DNA of 12,675 bases from NCBI GenBank assembly GCA_043813895.1, contig JBDRKQ010000180.1, forward strand, positions 1 to 12,675, written 5' to 3'. The position numbers and the translations under genes are program-made. The notes under the pieces were generated by a model. That model saw only the letters and a list, made by a program, of their open reading frames with translations. It did no database searches and was not told where the DNA came from. The DNA comes from CAZTAR01 sp043813895 (lineage in GTDB: Bacteria; Planctomycetota; Phycisphaerae; UBA1845; UTPLA1). Positions within the stretch are counted from its first letter, which is position 1. Each line of letters opens with the position of its first letter. This document shows positions 1-7,029 of the stretch, piece by piece.

Positions 1-272
1 GAGACCCGCAGGAAAGCCGCGCCGTACGAATTGAAATCAGCGCCGGCGAGTGTTCCGAGACTGTCGAAGCTCCGCGAGCCGATCGTCGTCTCGGCGTAAA
101 CATCCGTACCGACTAGCGTGATGAGGCGGCCGTCGCCAAGCACATCGAACACCGAAGCCTCATCGGGCAGATTAAAGGTCTCGGCAAGTCCGTAGTCGGT
201 GAACGCGTCCGCCCGAACACCTTGGACCCCCACAGCCGTCAACACCATCACACCCGCCAATCCAATCCACAT
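1..272 (-). CDS. Secreted protein of unknown function, N-terminal part (runs off left edge), under B12 riboswitch control
   Basis: The reading frame enters on the minus strand and continues past base 1, so only about 90 residues are visible. Two adjacent ATGs occur at 273-275 and 270-272. I prefer the second because the purine-rich AGAAGG lies 5 bases before it and only 2 before the first. The N-terminus is a signal peptide: a short start, a hydrophobic stretch (WIGLAGVMVLTAV) and a likely cleavage after VRA, before DAFTD. The mature part is acidic and rich in short beta-like repeats (VFDVLGDGRLITLVG), in the style of large secreted or surface beta-propeller proteins of Planctomycetota, which often end in a sorting signal; that end lies outside the window. 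I do not recognise the family. The B12 riboswitch and terminator upstream suggest a role in acquiring or sparing cobalamin, for example as first gene of an uptake operon. That is inference. Confidence 0.75.
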   Translation of the reverse strand, partial: MWIGLAGVMVLTAVGVQGVRADAFTDYGLAETFNLPDEASVFDVLGDGRLITLVGTDVYAETTIGSRSFDSLGTLAGADFNSYGAAFLRV

Positions 273-336
273 CATTTCCTTCTGACAGCCGCGTGACACC
301 ACACGCCTCCTCTCTGCGGCAATCTCGCGTTGCCAC

Positions 337-372
337 AAAAAAACCCTCGCGCCCGAATATCAGGCACGAAGG
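337..372 (-). terminator. Intrinsic terminator between B12 riboswitch and secreted-protein gene
   Basis: Read on the minus strand, a 10-bp stem (CCTTCGTGCC, 363-372, with GGCGCGAGGG, 344-353, including G-U pairs) closes a 9-base loop and is followed at once by seven T (337-343). It lies about 100 bases downstream of the riboswitch and about 65 bases upstream of the start codon. It is therefore placed to act as the expression platform that stops transcription when cobalamin is bound. I did not find an obvious antiterminator partner, so the switching mechanism is inferred. It could also be a constitutive attenuator. Confidence 0.8.
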
Positions 373-469
373 TTGGGATGGACGAACATGCATCAATGCG
401 ACGATTGGCAGATCTGCTTGCGCGGCCTCCGTCACTTCACCCATATCCGGGGCGACTCAACGGAAACTT

Positions 470-634
470 GGCGCCGGCAGGTCTTCTGGCTTACGGATCA
501 CCCTACTAACCGCGCCTTCTCCTCGCCTCAACGAGAATGACAGAATTGCGGCGTTCGTCCCCGATCACAGCGGCGGGACCGCGGTGGATTCGCACCACCT
601 TCCCTTTTCGTCTCCCACGCAGGAGACCGGCACC
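470..634 (-). promoter_or_regulatory. Cobalamin (B12) riboswitch
   Basis: The minus strand carries the conserved parts of the cobalamin aptamer in the right order. The P1 5' strand GGTGCCGG (627-634) comes first, then the AAAAGGGAA segment (600-608). Next is a GGTGG/CCACC hairpin with loop TGCGAAT (583-599), then the GCTGTGATC core (563-571). The B12 box AAGCCAGAAGACCTGCC (476-492) is followed by the P1 3' strand CCGGCGCC (470-477), which pairs with the 5' strand with one G-U. In this class adenosyl- or methylcobalamin binding normally lowers expression of downstream uptake or synthesis genes. At about 165 nt it is slightly compact for the class. It controls the secreted-protein gene ending off the left edge. 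Confidence 0.95.
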
Positions 635-679
635 GAGCAGTCTTTGGTTGTCAAACGTCGTGGCAAGCCTCGAGCGACT

Positions 680-724
680 CTGCCACAACTTGCGGCAGTG
701 TGACAACTTTCGGCCTGGTGTCAA
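680..724 (-). promoter_or_regulatory. Possible promoter/operator upstream of the B12 riboswitch
   Basis: A perfect minus-strand TTGACA lies at 719-724. The best -10 at 18 bases, CACACT, is poor, so the promoter call is weak. Just downstream is an inverted repeat, CTGCCGC/GTGGCAG (680-686 with 692-698, 5-base loop). It overlaps two copies of ACAACTT (685-691 and 703-709) spaced 18 bases apart. The repeat could be an operator or the 5' end of the leader RNA. Confidence 0.25.
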
Positions 725-749
725 GGGCTTGTGATGCCGAACGCAGCAC

Positions 750-945
750 CGGCCCTGCGCGGCTCTCGGCGCATAAACAGGGCCGCACCCTCTCCCCAAG
801 GCGCGACCCTTACGGCTACTAGAGACAGTAGCAACCCGCTGGGAAAGCCCGCCGAGCCCGACTTCTTTCCCCTGAATGGGAACGCCGGAAGGCTTTCTCA
901 GCGACCCGCTACGCATCGGTCCGCGGTGGGGTGACCGGGCACCGC
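750..945 (+). other. Densely structured region, possible unrecognised RNA
   Basis: No convincing gene is present, but four hairpins follow one another. H1 pairs 750-757 with 778-785 (CGGCCCTG/CAGGGCCG, 8 bp). H2 pairs 815-820 with 827-832 (GCTACT/AGTAGC, 6-base loop). H3 pairs 837-849 with 891-903, a 13-bp stem with one G-U as plus-strand RNA, and encloses a second 5-bp hairpin (867-871 with 878-882). H4 pairs 923-928 with 940-945 (GCGGTG/CACCGC). The single non-Watson-Crick pair of H3 is G-U on the plus strand and A-C on the minus, which mildly favours a plus-strand transcript. I compared it by eye with RNase P RNA, SRP RNA, tmRNA and a second cobalamin aptamer and found none of their core motifs. 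It could be an ncRNA, a long leader in front of the riboswitch, or decayed DNA. Confidence 0.3.
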
Positions 946-1315
946 CTCCTGCTCTGGCCAGTGGTCTCTTCACATCGCGTGCCATAGAAAGGCCTCGGGA
1001 TGCCGCCCATTCGGTTCAGCAGGGCTAATAGGCTGCCCCATAATATGTTAGCGACGGGCCCAAGAAGGCGATGGTCAGGTGACATACGCGGGGAAGGTCC
1101 GAGTTGGGGACAACTGCCCAGAAGCTCGGAGCGTGGGTGGGTACAGCACCCCATAATGTCGTGGATGAGGAACGTGGTGCCGCCAAAAATGAGAAAACGC
1201 GCCACAAGAATGATTGGGGCCGGATACAGAGAGACCTCGGCAAGGCACGCGGGGCCTCAAAAGACTGAAAGGACCGAAGCCGCTCTGAACGCTGTGCGAT
1301 GCCGAGGGCCACATT

Positions 1316-1453
1316 CCGCCAGCGGTAGTAGGTCTGTTCCGTGATCCCCAGCTTGCGGACCACCCGCGCCAACGGGTGACCCTTCGCCAGAGTCACCTCC
1401 GCCTCACGCAGCTTGCTGATGATCTGTTCTGCAGCGTGACGTCGCTTCGCCAT
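1316..1453 (-). pseudogene. IS3-family transposase OrfA, N-terminal fragment
   Basis: The frame starts at an ATG at 1451-1453 with MAKRRHAAEQIISKLREAEV and continues to GITEQTYYRWRN. This is the typical N-terminal helix-turn-helix of IS3-group OrfA proteins: KRR/EQI/KLREAE at the start and EQTYYRW in the recognition helix. After about residue 46 the translation loses all family resemblance, although the frame stays open to about 1025. The tail (ALGIAQRSERL onward) is read-through into unrelated DNA. A normal OrfA is about 85-100 residues and is followed by OrfB with the DDE catalytic core, which is absent. The gene is broken by a deletion or a later rearrangement at about 1316. Confidence 0.8.
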
Positions 1454-1530
1454 TGTCTGACATCCGTTTCAGATCCAGTACCGCAGGAATACTGACGTAC
1501 GGCCTGGATCCGTTCCTGGGGGTCAGGTCA
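1316..1530 (-). mobile_element. IS3-family insertion sequence remnant (left end and start of orfA)
   Basis: On the minus strand the fragment begins near 1530 with TGACCTGACCCCCAGGAACG, which looks like an IS3-family terminal repeat. About 75 bases follow and then the orfA start codon at 1451-1453. Homology stops sharply at about 1316, inside orfA. The rest of orfA, all of orfB and the other end are missing, so the element cannot move by itself. The exact terminal base cannot be fixed without a complete copy for comparison. Confidence 0.7.
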
Positions 1531-1581
1531 TGGGTCTCGGAGGGCCTTTCCGGGAGGCTGCCCGAACTCTTCGAAACCGCC

Positions 1582-1690
1582 GAAAACGCCCGTTTTCAAT
1601 CATGCTTGTGGTGCGATCACCGTTTTTGACCCCCTCAGAAGGGGACAGCTGTAACTCCTGCTCCCGGCCGGAGTTATCGCCGTTTTTCCT
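1582..1690. repeat. Cluster of short palindromes in non-coding DNA
   Basis: Three perfect hairpins lie in about 100 bases. They are GAAAAC/GTTTTC with a 4-base GCCC loop (1582-1597), CCCCT/AGGGG with a CAGA loop (1631-1644), and TAACTCC/GGAGTTA with an 11-base loop (1652-1676). The last two are flanked by near-identical TCACCGTTTTTGAC (1617-1630) and TCGCCGTTTTTCCT (1677-1690). The stretch from 1531 to about 2010 otherwise has no gene I can support; long frames on both strands have low-complexity, Arg/Pro/Ser-rich translations. It may be a mobile-element edge or a small palindromic repeat. Confidence 0.4.
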
Positions 1691-2018
1691 GTTGGTCCCA
1701 TCGGTGATTTTGGCTAATCCCTTGTCGTTGCTTGGGTTACAGCGGAGCCAAAGTCCCAACCGTTTTTTCGTTTTTGGCGGCGCGTTGCGACGGGCGTGCC
1801 GTGCGGCTTCATCCCTCGGGACGTCCTTGGCCCGCCCACGCTTCATAGGTACAATCCACCCCCAAGGGCAGCATCTGAGAGATCAGCGAACGCTCGTCGG
1901 CTCCGCTCGCTTGGGGCGGGACAAACCAGTCCGACCCTGGTGGCATTGGCCTGCTCCCCAAGAACTGATCCATCGGTTATGAGAGTCTTTTGGGCCCGGC
2001 AGGGTCAGGAGAATCTCG

Positions 2019-2039
2019 ATGAAGAAGAAGCGGGTTTGA
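2019..2039 (+). other. Mini-ORF (MKKKRV) with strong ribosome binding site
   Basis: An ATG at 2019 is preceded by AGGAGA at a 6-base distance and is followed by only five codons, three of them AAG for lysine, before a TGA at 2037-2039. It is in the same frame as the 47-codon ORF starting at 2058. It could be a leader peptide, or the true start of that ORF interrupted by a nonsense change. Confidence 0.3.
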
Positions 2040-2057
2040 GCATACAAAGGACTCCCC

Positions 2058-2201
2058 ATGTCCCGGCTGACAAATGCTATCGGGTACGGTAAGGATGGAG
2101 TGTGGGCGATACGCCTGCCGTTGTCAGCATTGAACAACGTGGCTGACGCCATCGAGACGGGACGGCGCGGTAGGATGGGCGACACAGGTATCCATATCTG
2201 A
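2058..2201 (+). CDS. Small hypothetical protein, 47 aa
   Basis: ATG at 2058 has AAAGGA 7 bases upstream, a good ribosome binding site, and the frame runs 47 codons to TGA at 2199-2201. The translation is coherent rather than low-complexity: MSRLTNAIGYGKDG, then an amphipathic stretch (VWAIRLPLSALNNVADAIE), then a basic Gly/Arg segment ending MGDTGIHI. It has no signal peptide or membrane helix. I do not recognise a family. It ends about 150 bases before the efflux adaptor gene on the same strand, so it may share a transcript with it, and the space between contains a GGAGCG/CGCTCC hairpin (2204-2225). It could also be a gene fragment left by the rearrangements around the IS remnants, or a chance frame. 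Confidence 0.4.
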   Translation: MSRLTNAIGYGKDGVWAIRLPLSALNNVADAIETGRRGRMGDTGIHI

Positions 2202-2350
2202 TGGGAGCGAGACGGCCAGCGCTCCAGTAGAGACTGTGACCGCGCGTTGATAGGGAGATCTGACCGTACCCGAAGTGGCCAGAGCGATGGATCACTTGGA
2301 ATCCGAATCTCGCGTCCTTTGAACTGCGCTGATGCATGGCGGAGCTTCCC

Positions 2351-3478
2351 ATGTCTACCGAGAAGGTTGTTCGACGTTCCTCGCGAATCGTGACGCAAGT
2401 GGCCACAGGCGCCGTGTTCCTTGTGGTCGTCGTGCTGCTGCTCTTGTGGCTGGCGGGCACCTTCCACCAGAAGATCGGTGACACGGAAGCCGCGCTGGCA
2501 TCGCATGCTACAGCCGGTCGCCCACTTGAGAACACGCCACTTGCAACTGCTCGCACCATCCGCATTCGGCGCACAGAGTCGTGCGTGGGCACGATCGGTG
2601 CGGTGCACGAGGTTTCTGTCGCATCGAGACTGCTCGCCAGAGTCCTTGATGTACGCGTTATCGCCGGGCAGCGCGTCAATAAAGGTGATATCCTGGTCCA
2701 GCTCGACGACGAGGATTTGGCCGCCCGGATGGAGCAGGCACAAGCGGCAGCCGCAGGTGCTCGCGCTGCTCGGGATCAAGCCAGAATCGATTACGACCGG
2801 ATCAAGCGGCTTGTAGAGCAGCAGGCGGCTTCAAAGACCGAATGGGACCGCATCCAAACTGGAGTGAAATCCGCGGAGGCGGAGCTGGCCCGCACCGAAC
2901 AGGTAGTCAACGAAGCACAGACGGTGCTTGGATACGCCACGATCGGTTCGCCGATCACGGGCGTTGTCGTTGACAAGAAAGTCGAGGCGGGCGACACCAT
3001 CACGCCCGGACAGGTTTTGCTGACTCTGTACGATCCTACCCGGATGCAACTCGTTGCCAGCGTTCGTGAGTCGTTGACCCGGCGACTCGTGGTGGGTCAA
3101 ACCGTCGAGGTCCACGTCGATGCGCTGGACAAGACGTGCGAGGGTCAGGTGAGCGAGATTGTCCCCAAAGCCGAGTCGGCGAGCCGAAGCTTCTCCGTGA
3201 AGGTCACTGGTCCGTGTCCTCCCGGCATCTACTCAGGCATGTTTGGCCGGCTTCTGCTTCCGCTTGACCAGGAAGATGTTCTCGTCGTCCCGCGAGCCGC
3301 ACTACGGCGGATTGGTCAACTCGACGTGGTCGAGGTCGCCGACGGACACGTGCTGCGCCGGCGTGCCGTGCAGCTTGGGCGAACGGTCGATGAGGATGTC
3401 GAGATCCTGTCCGGGCTTCGTACGGGCGAGCGCGTGGCCCTGCTGACGACAGGCGAGCCCAATGGGCGAGAGCCATGA
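2351..3478 (+). CDS. RND efflux pump periplasmic adaptor subunit (membrane fusion protein, HlyD/AcrA-like)
   Basis: The protein (375 aa) should bridge the RND permease in the inner membrane and an outer-membrane channel. Residues 17-36 form one N-terminal membrane anchor; there is no lipobox. The first half of a lipoyl-like domain follows (about 83-121, with AGQRVNKGDILVQLDDEDL). Next come a helical hairpin rich in Ala, Gln and Glu (about 122-190), the second lipoyl half (about 196-220, SPITGVVVDKKVEAGDTITP), a beta-barrel domain (about 225-300) and a membrane-proximal end. Length and order match the family. I chose ATG 2351 because GGCGGAG stands 6 bases before it; the in-frame ATG at 2336 has no such site. 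The stop overlaps the permease start (ATGA), so the two are translationally coupled. The substrate cannot be told from sequence. Confidence 0.92.
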   Translation: MSTEKVVRRSSRIVTQVATGAVFLVVVVLLLLWLAGTFHQKIGDTEAALASHATAGRPLENTPLATARTIRIRRTESCVGTIGAVHEVSVASRLLARVLDVRVIAGQRVNKGDILVQLDDEDLAARMEQAQAAAAGARAARDQARIDYDRIKRLVEQQAASKTEWDRIQTGVKSAEAELARTEQVVNEAQTVLGYATIGSPITGVVVDKKVEAGDTITPGQVLLTLYDPTRMQLVASVRESLTRRLVVGQTVEVHVDALDKTCEGQVSEIVPKAESASRSFSVKVTGPCPPGIYSGMFGRLLLPLDQEDVLVVPRAALRRIGQLDVVEVADGHVLRRRAVQLGRTVDEDVEILSGLRTGERVALLTTGEPNGREP

Positions 3479-6400
3479 GCACACAACAGCCCGAATCCGA
3501 GGGTAACGCACGGCACGGGTTTACCAACGCCGTCGTTCAAGCGTTTCTGCAGTCCAACCTGGCGATGATCCTGGTCCTACTGGCAGCCGCGGTGGGCGTC
3601 ACGGCGCTGATGGTGACGCCGCGCGAGGAGGATCCGCAGATTGTCGTTCCCCTGGCGGATGTGTACGTCAGCTTCCCGGGGCATTCCGCGGAGGAAGTTG
3701 AGCAACTTGTCGCCACTCCCTTAGAGAAACTCCTCTATGAGATTGATGGCGTTGAGTACGTCTACTCGATGTCGCGCGACGAGCAAGCCATCATAACGGT
3801 GCGATTCTACGTTGGCGAGGACCGCGAACGCAGCCTGGTCAAGCTGTACAAGCGGATCGATGAACATCGTGACATCGTTCCAGCAGGGGTGTCGGGCTGG
3901 GTTGTGAAACCGATTGAGATTGACGACGTGCCGTTCCTGACGCTGGCGCTCACAAGTGCCACATCGGGCGAGTTTGTGCTGCGGCGGGTTGGCGAAGAGA
4001 TGGTCCAGCGACTTGCCGAGGTGCCGAACCTGTCGCGAGCATACTTGATCGGAGGTCAACCCCGTACCGTCCATGTCTACCTCGATCCCGATCGCATGCA
4101 AGCGTATGGTGTTTCGCCGCTGGAGATCAAGCATTCTATCGAAGCAGCCAATTCCTCCGGTGTTGCAGGTGACTTTTCCAGTCAAAATCAATCTCTTCGC
4201 GTCCGAGCTGGCCCGGCGATTGTAAGGCCCGAAGAGCTCCGTGAATTGGTTGTGCGTATTCACGGAGATCGGCCGGTCTATCTGAAAGACGTTTGCGATG
4301 TTGTTGACGGCCCCGAAGAAGCCACCGACTACGTACGACATGGCTGGGGTCCCGCACGTGGTTTTGAACACGAACCCGGCTTTCCCGGCGCATTGATCGG
4401 ACCACCCTCCGCCGGTGAAGCCCCCCCCGACTCGCAGCCCGCAGTAACGATCGCGCTGGCCAAGAAGAAAGGCACGAATGCGATAAGACTCGCACAGGAT
4501 GTTCTTGCCGCTGCAGAGGAGCTGAAGCGCGAGATTGTTCCCAGTGATATCGAGGTTGTCATCACGCGCAACTACGGGCTCACTGCCGACGAAAAGGTAA
4601 ACGAGCTTGTTGAGGCGCTGGGCATCGCCGTGTTCATCGTGATCGCCCTCCTTACGCTCGGCATGGGGTGGCGCGAGTCGCTCATCGTCGCCGTAGCCAT
4701 CCCCGTCGTATTCGGGCTTACGCTCACCGTGAACCTGCTGTTCGGCTTCACAGTCAATCGGGTCACGTTGTTCGCCCTGATTCTATCGTTGGGCCTTCTG
4801 GTTGACGATCCGATCGTTGACGTGGAGAACATCTCACGGCATTTCCGTCTTCGAGGTCGGGCAACGCGAGACATCGTGCTCGAGGCAGTGGCCGAGATCC
4901 GGCCGCCGCTGATCACTGCGACGTTGGCGGTGATCGTTTCCTTCCTACCATTGGCGTTCATTACCGGCATGATGGGGCCGTACATGCGGCCCATGGCGCT
5001 CAACGTCCCGGTGGCTATGGTCATGTCGATGGTGGTGGCCTTCACCATCACGCCCTGGCTGGCCTACCACGTTCTGAGACGTCGGTACAACACCAAGGCG
5101 GCCCGAAGCCTCTCGGTTGACGATCCACACGACATGGACAATGTCAAGAGCAGCCTGCTCTATCGCTTGTTCTATCCGATCATGTCGCCGTTGCTTCGGT
5201 CCAGGAAGACGGCATGGGGCTTCCTGGCCGCCATGGGCGCACTTACGGTACTGGCCGCGGGCCTTGCGGCAACGCGCCATGTTCCACTCAAGATGCTGCC
5301 CTTCGACAACAAGAACGAGTTGCTCTTGGTACTGGACTTCGCGGAAGGAAACACGCTCGAACGATCGGATGCCGCCGTGCGAGAGATCGAAACGTGCCTG
5401 CAGCGAGTGCCTGAAGTGACGGATTTCACCTCCTATGTGGGTGTCGCTTCTCCCATGGACTTCAATGGAATGGTACGACACTACTACCTTCGACGCGGCC
5501 ACAACGTCGCGGAGGTGCGGGTCAACTTTGTCGGCAAGAAAAGCCGTCATCAACAGAGCCACGCCATTGGTCTCCGCATTCGGGACAAACTGACTCGAAT
5601 CGCCGAGGACCACGACGCAAGCCTTAAGATCGTCGAGACACCGCCGGGACCTCCCGTACTCGCCAGCGTGGTTGCGGAAATCTACGGCCGGCCCGATCAC
5701 TCGTACGACGATCTGATTGCTGCCGCCGGCGTGGTTCGCGAACGCCTGGAAGCTGAACCGGGCATTGTCGATGTTGACGATTCGGTGGAAGCGGACCGGC
5801 AAGAACTGACCTTCGTGACGGACAGGGAGAAAGCGGCTCTTCAGGGCATCAGCGTCGCCGACGTCGTCAACACGCTACGGATCTGTGTGGAAGGTGCGGC
5901 GGCCGGATATGTGCACATCACTGACGAACGCAATCCGCTGGCTATCAGGCTGCGGTTGCGGCAGCCGATGCGTTCCAGCAAGATGGATTTGTCCCACATA
6001 CACGTCGCGGGGTGGAACGGCGATCTCGTCCCGCTGTCGGAGATCGGGCGATGGGAAGAATCGATCGTCAACAAAACCATTTTCCACAAGAACATCGAGC
6101 GTGTGGTCTATGTTTTCGCCGAGACGGTGGGCCGCCCTCCGGCCGACGTGGTCGTAGACGTCGAGTCGGACCGTTCGCTGGACGACGGGGTGCCAGGCAC
6201 TGATGTTTCCCGCCACGGGAACGGGTGGATCAGCAAAGCTCCGGCATCGCCGGTTGAAGGGCGCACCTTCTTCTCAAGCGGCAGCCAGATCGGTTGGCAC
6301 GTTCCTGGTGGCTTCCGGATCGACTTCGCCGGGGAAGGCGAGTGGAAGATCACCTTGGACGTATTCCGCGACCTGGGGTTGGCCTTCGGCGCCGCCCTGA

Positions 6401-6909
6401 TCGCGATTTACATTCTTCTCGTGGGCCAAACACGGTCCTTTGTGATTCCCATGGTCGTCATGATGGCGATTCCGCTCAGCATCCTTGGCATCATGCCGGG
6501 CTTCTGGTTGCTCAACGCCATCGCGGGTGGTTACGTTGGCGGGTACGCCGCCCCGGTATTCTTCACGGCCACGGGGATGATCGGCATGATCGCGCTCGCC
6601 GGGATCGTGACGCGCGATTCCATCATCCTGGTCGACTTCATCCACCTCTCCCTCAGACGTGAACGGTCCCTGTTTGAGGCCATCATGGAAAGCCGGGTCG
6701 TCCGACTTCGTCCAATCCTGCTCACGGCCGGTACGGCCATGCTCTCGGCAGCACCGATCACTATCGATCCGATCTTCTCCGGACTGGCGTGGTCTCTAAT
6801 CTTCGGTGTACTCGCGTCCACCGTGTTCACGCTCTTTGTGATACCTGTTGCCTACTGGCTGCTGTACGCAAACAAGCAGGGCCACGGATTGGGGACAACA
6901 CGATCGTAG
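3475..6909 (+). CDS. RND-family efflux transporter permease (AcrB-like, inner membrane)
   Basis: This 1144-residue protein is a proton-driven exporter, expected as a trimer in the inner membrane working with the adaptor encoded just upstream (4-bp ATGA overlap). It has the duplicated RND layout: a first helix at about 24-47, a large periplasmic domain, helices at about 381-398, 403-423 and 430-452, further helices, a second periplasmic domain and a last helix bundle from about 967. The proton-relay aspartates are seen as GLLVDDPIVDVEN (D444, D445). At the place of AcrB Lys940 there is Arg1047 in GIVTRDSIILVDF. A basic residue there, usually as VRNSIILVDF, is to my knowledge normal for one branch of prokaryotic RND permeases. 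The protein is longer than AcrB (about 1050), with extra loops near 288-322 and 903-945. No outer-membrane factor lies next to it. Substrate unknown. Confidence 0.93.
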   Translation: MSTQQPESEGNARHGFTNAVVQAFLQSNLAMILVLLAAAVGVTALMVTPREEDPQIVVPLADVYVSFPGHSAEEVEQLVATPLEKLLYEIDGVEYVYSMSRDEQAIITVRFYVGEDRERSLVKLYKRIDEHRDIVPAGVSGWVVKPIEIDDVPFLTLALTSATSGEFVLRRVGEEMVQRLAEVPNLSRAYLIGGQPRTVHVYLDPDRMQAYGVSPLEIKHSIEAANSSGVAGDFSSQNQSLRVRAGPAIVRPEELRELVVRIHGDRPVYLKDVCDVVDGPEEATDYVRHGWGPARGFEHEPGFPGALIGPPSAGEAPPDSQPAVTIALAKKKGTNAIRLAQDVLAAAEELKREIVPSDIEVVITRNYGLTADEKVNELVEALGIAVFIVIALLTLGMGWRESLIVAVAIPVVFGLTLTVNLLFGFTVNRVTLFALILSLGLLVDDPIVDVENISRHFRLRGRATRDIVLEAVAEIRPPLITATLAVIVSFLPLAFITGMMGPYMRPMALNVPVAMVMSMVVAFTITPWLAYHVLRRRYNTKAARSLSVDDPHDMDNVKSSLLYRLFYPIMSPLLRSRKTAWGFLAAMGALTVLAAGLAATRHVPLKMLPFDNKNELLLVLDFAEGNTLERSDAAVREIETCLQRVPEVTDFTSYVGVASPMDFNGMVRHYYLRRGHNVAEVRVNFVGKKSRHQQSHAIGLRIRDKLTRIAEDHDASLKIVETPPGPPVLASVVAEIYGRPDHSYDDLIAAAGVVRERLEAEPGIVDVDDSVEADRQELTFVTDREKAALQGISVADVVNTLRICVEGAAAGYVHITDERNPLAIRLRLRQPMRSSKMDLSHIHVAGWNGDLVPLSEIGRWEESIVNKTIFHKNIERVVYVFAETVGRPPADVVVDVESDRSLDDGVPGTDVSRHGNGWISKAPASPVEGRTFFSSGSQIGWHVPGGFRIDFAGEGEWKITLDVFRDLGLAFGAALIAIYILLVGQTRSFVIPMVVMMAIPLSILGIMPGFWLLNAIAGGYVGGYAAPVFFTATGMIGMIALAGIVTRDSIILVDFIHLSLRRERSLFEAIMESRVVRLRPILLTAGTAMLSAAPITIDPIFSGLAWSLIFGVLASTVFTLFVIPVAYWLLYANKQGHGLGTTRS

Positions 6910-7029
6910 AAGCCGGCGCCTTCGTGCCTCATGGCGCGGGGCAGCCGACCAGTTGCACTCTTAGGTCGCGGCCCACCCATAGAGCTCTGGTCCGGTGTTT
7001 CGACGCCGTCGGGGGTAGTCCCTGTTTAC

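Noticed and set aside
751..950. RNase P RNA on the minus strand, suggested by GGGGAAAGAAGTCGGGCTC
   Set aside because: The match to the GAGGAAAGTCCGGGC signature is imperfect, and the other conserved blocks are missing in the surrounding bases.
1036..1157. CCCCATAAT occurring at 1036-1044 and 1149-1157
   Set aside because: A 9-base repeat 113 bases apart may be chance. No further similarity around the copies and no gene or element boundary fits it.
1025..1315. Continuation of the OrfA open frame beyond residue 46
   Set aside because: The family resemblance ends at YYRWRN; the rest is read-through into unrelated DNA and not part of the transposase.
1523..1982. Overlapping open frames of 107 aa (minus) and 150 aa (plus) in 1523-1982
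   Set aside because: Translations are low-complexity, rich in Arg, Pro and Ser, with no domain pattern and no ribosome binding site. The minus frame has a vague look of a mobile-element gene tail, but not enough to call.
1883..2779. 298-aa minus-strand open frame
   Set aside because: It overlaps the adaptor gene and the small ORF on the other strand. Its composition (Arg, Ser and His rich) is that of a shadow frame in GC-rich DNA.
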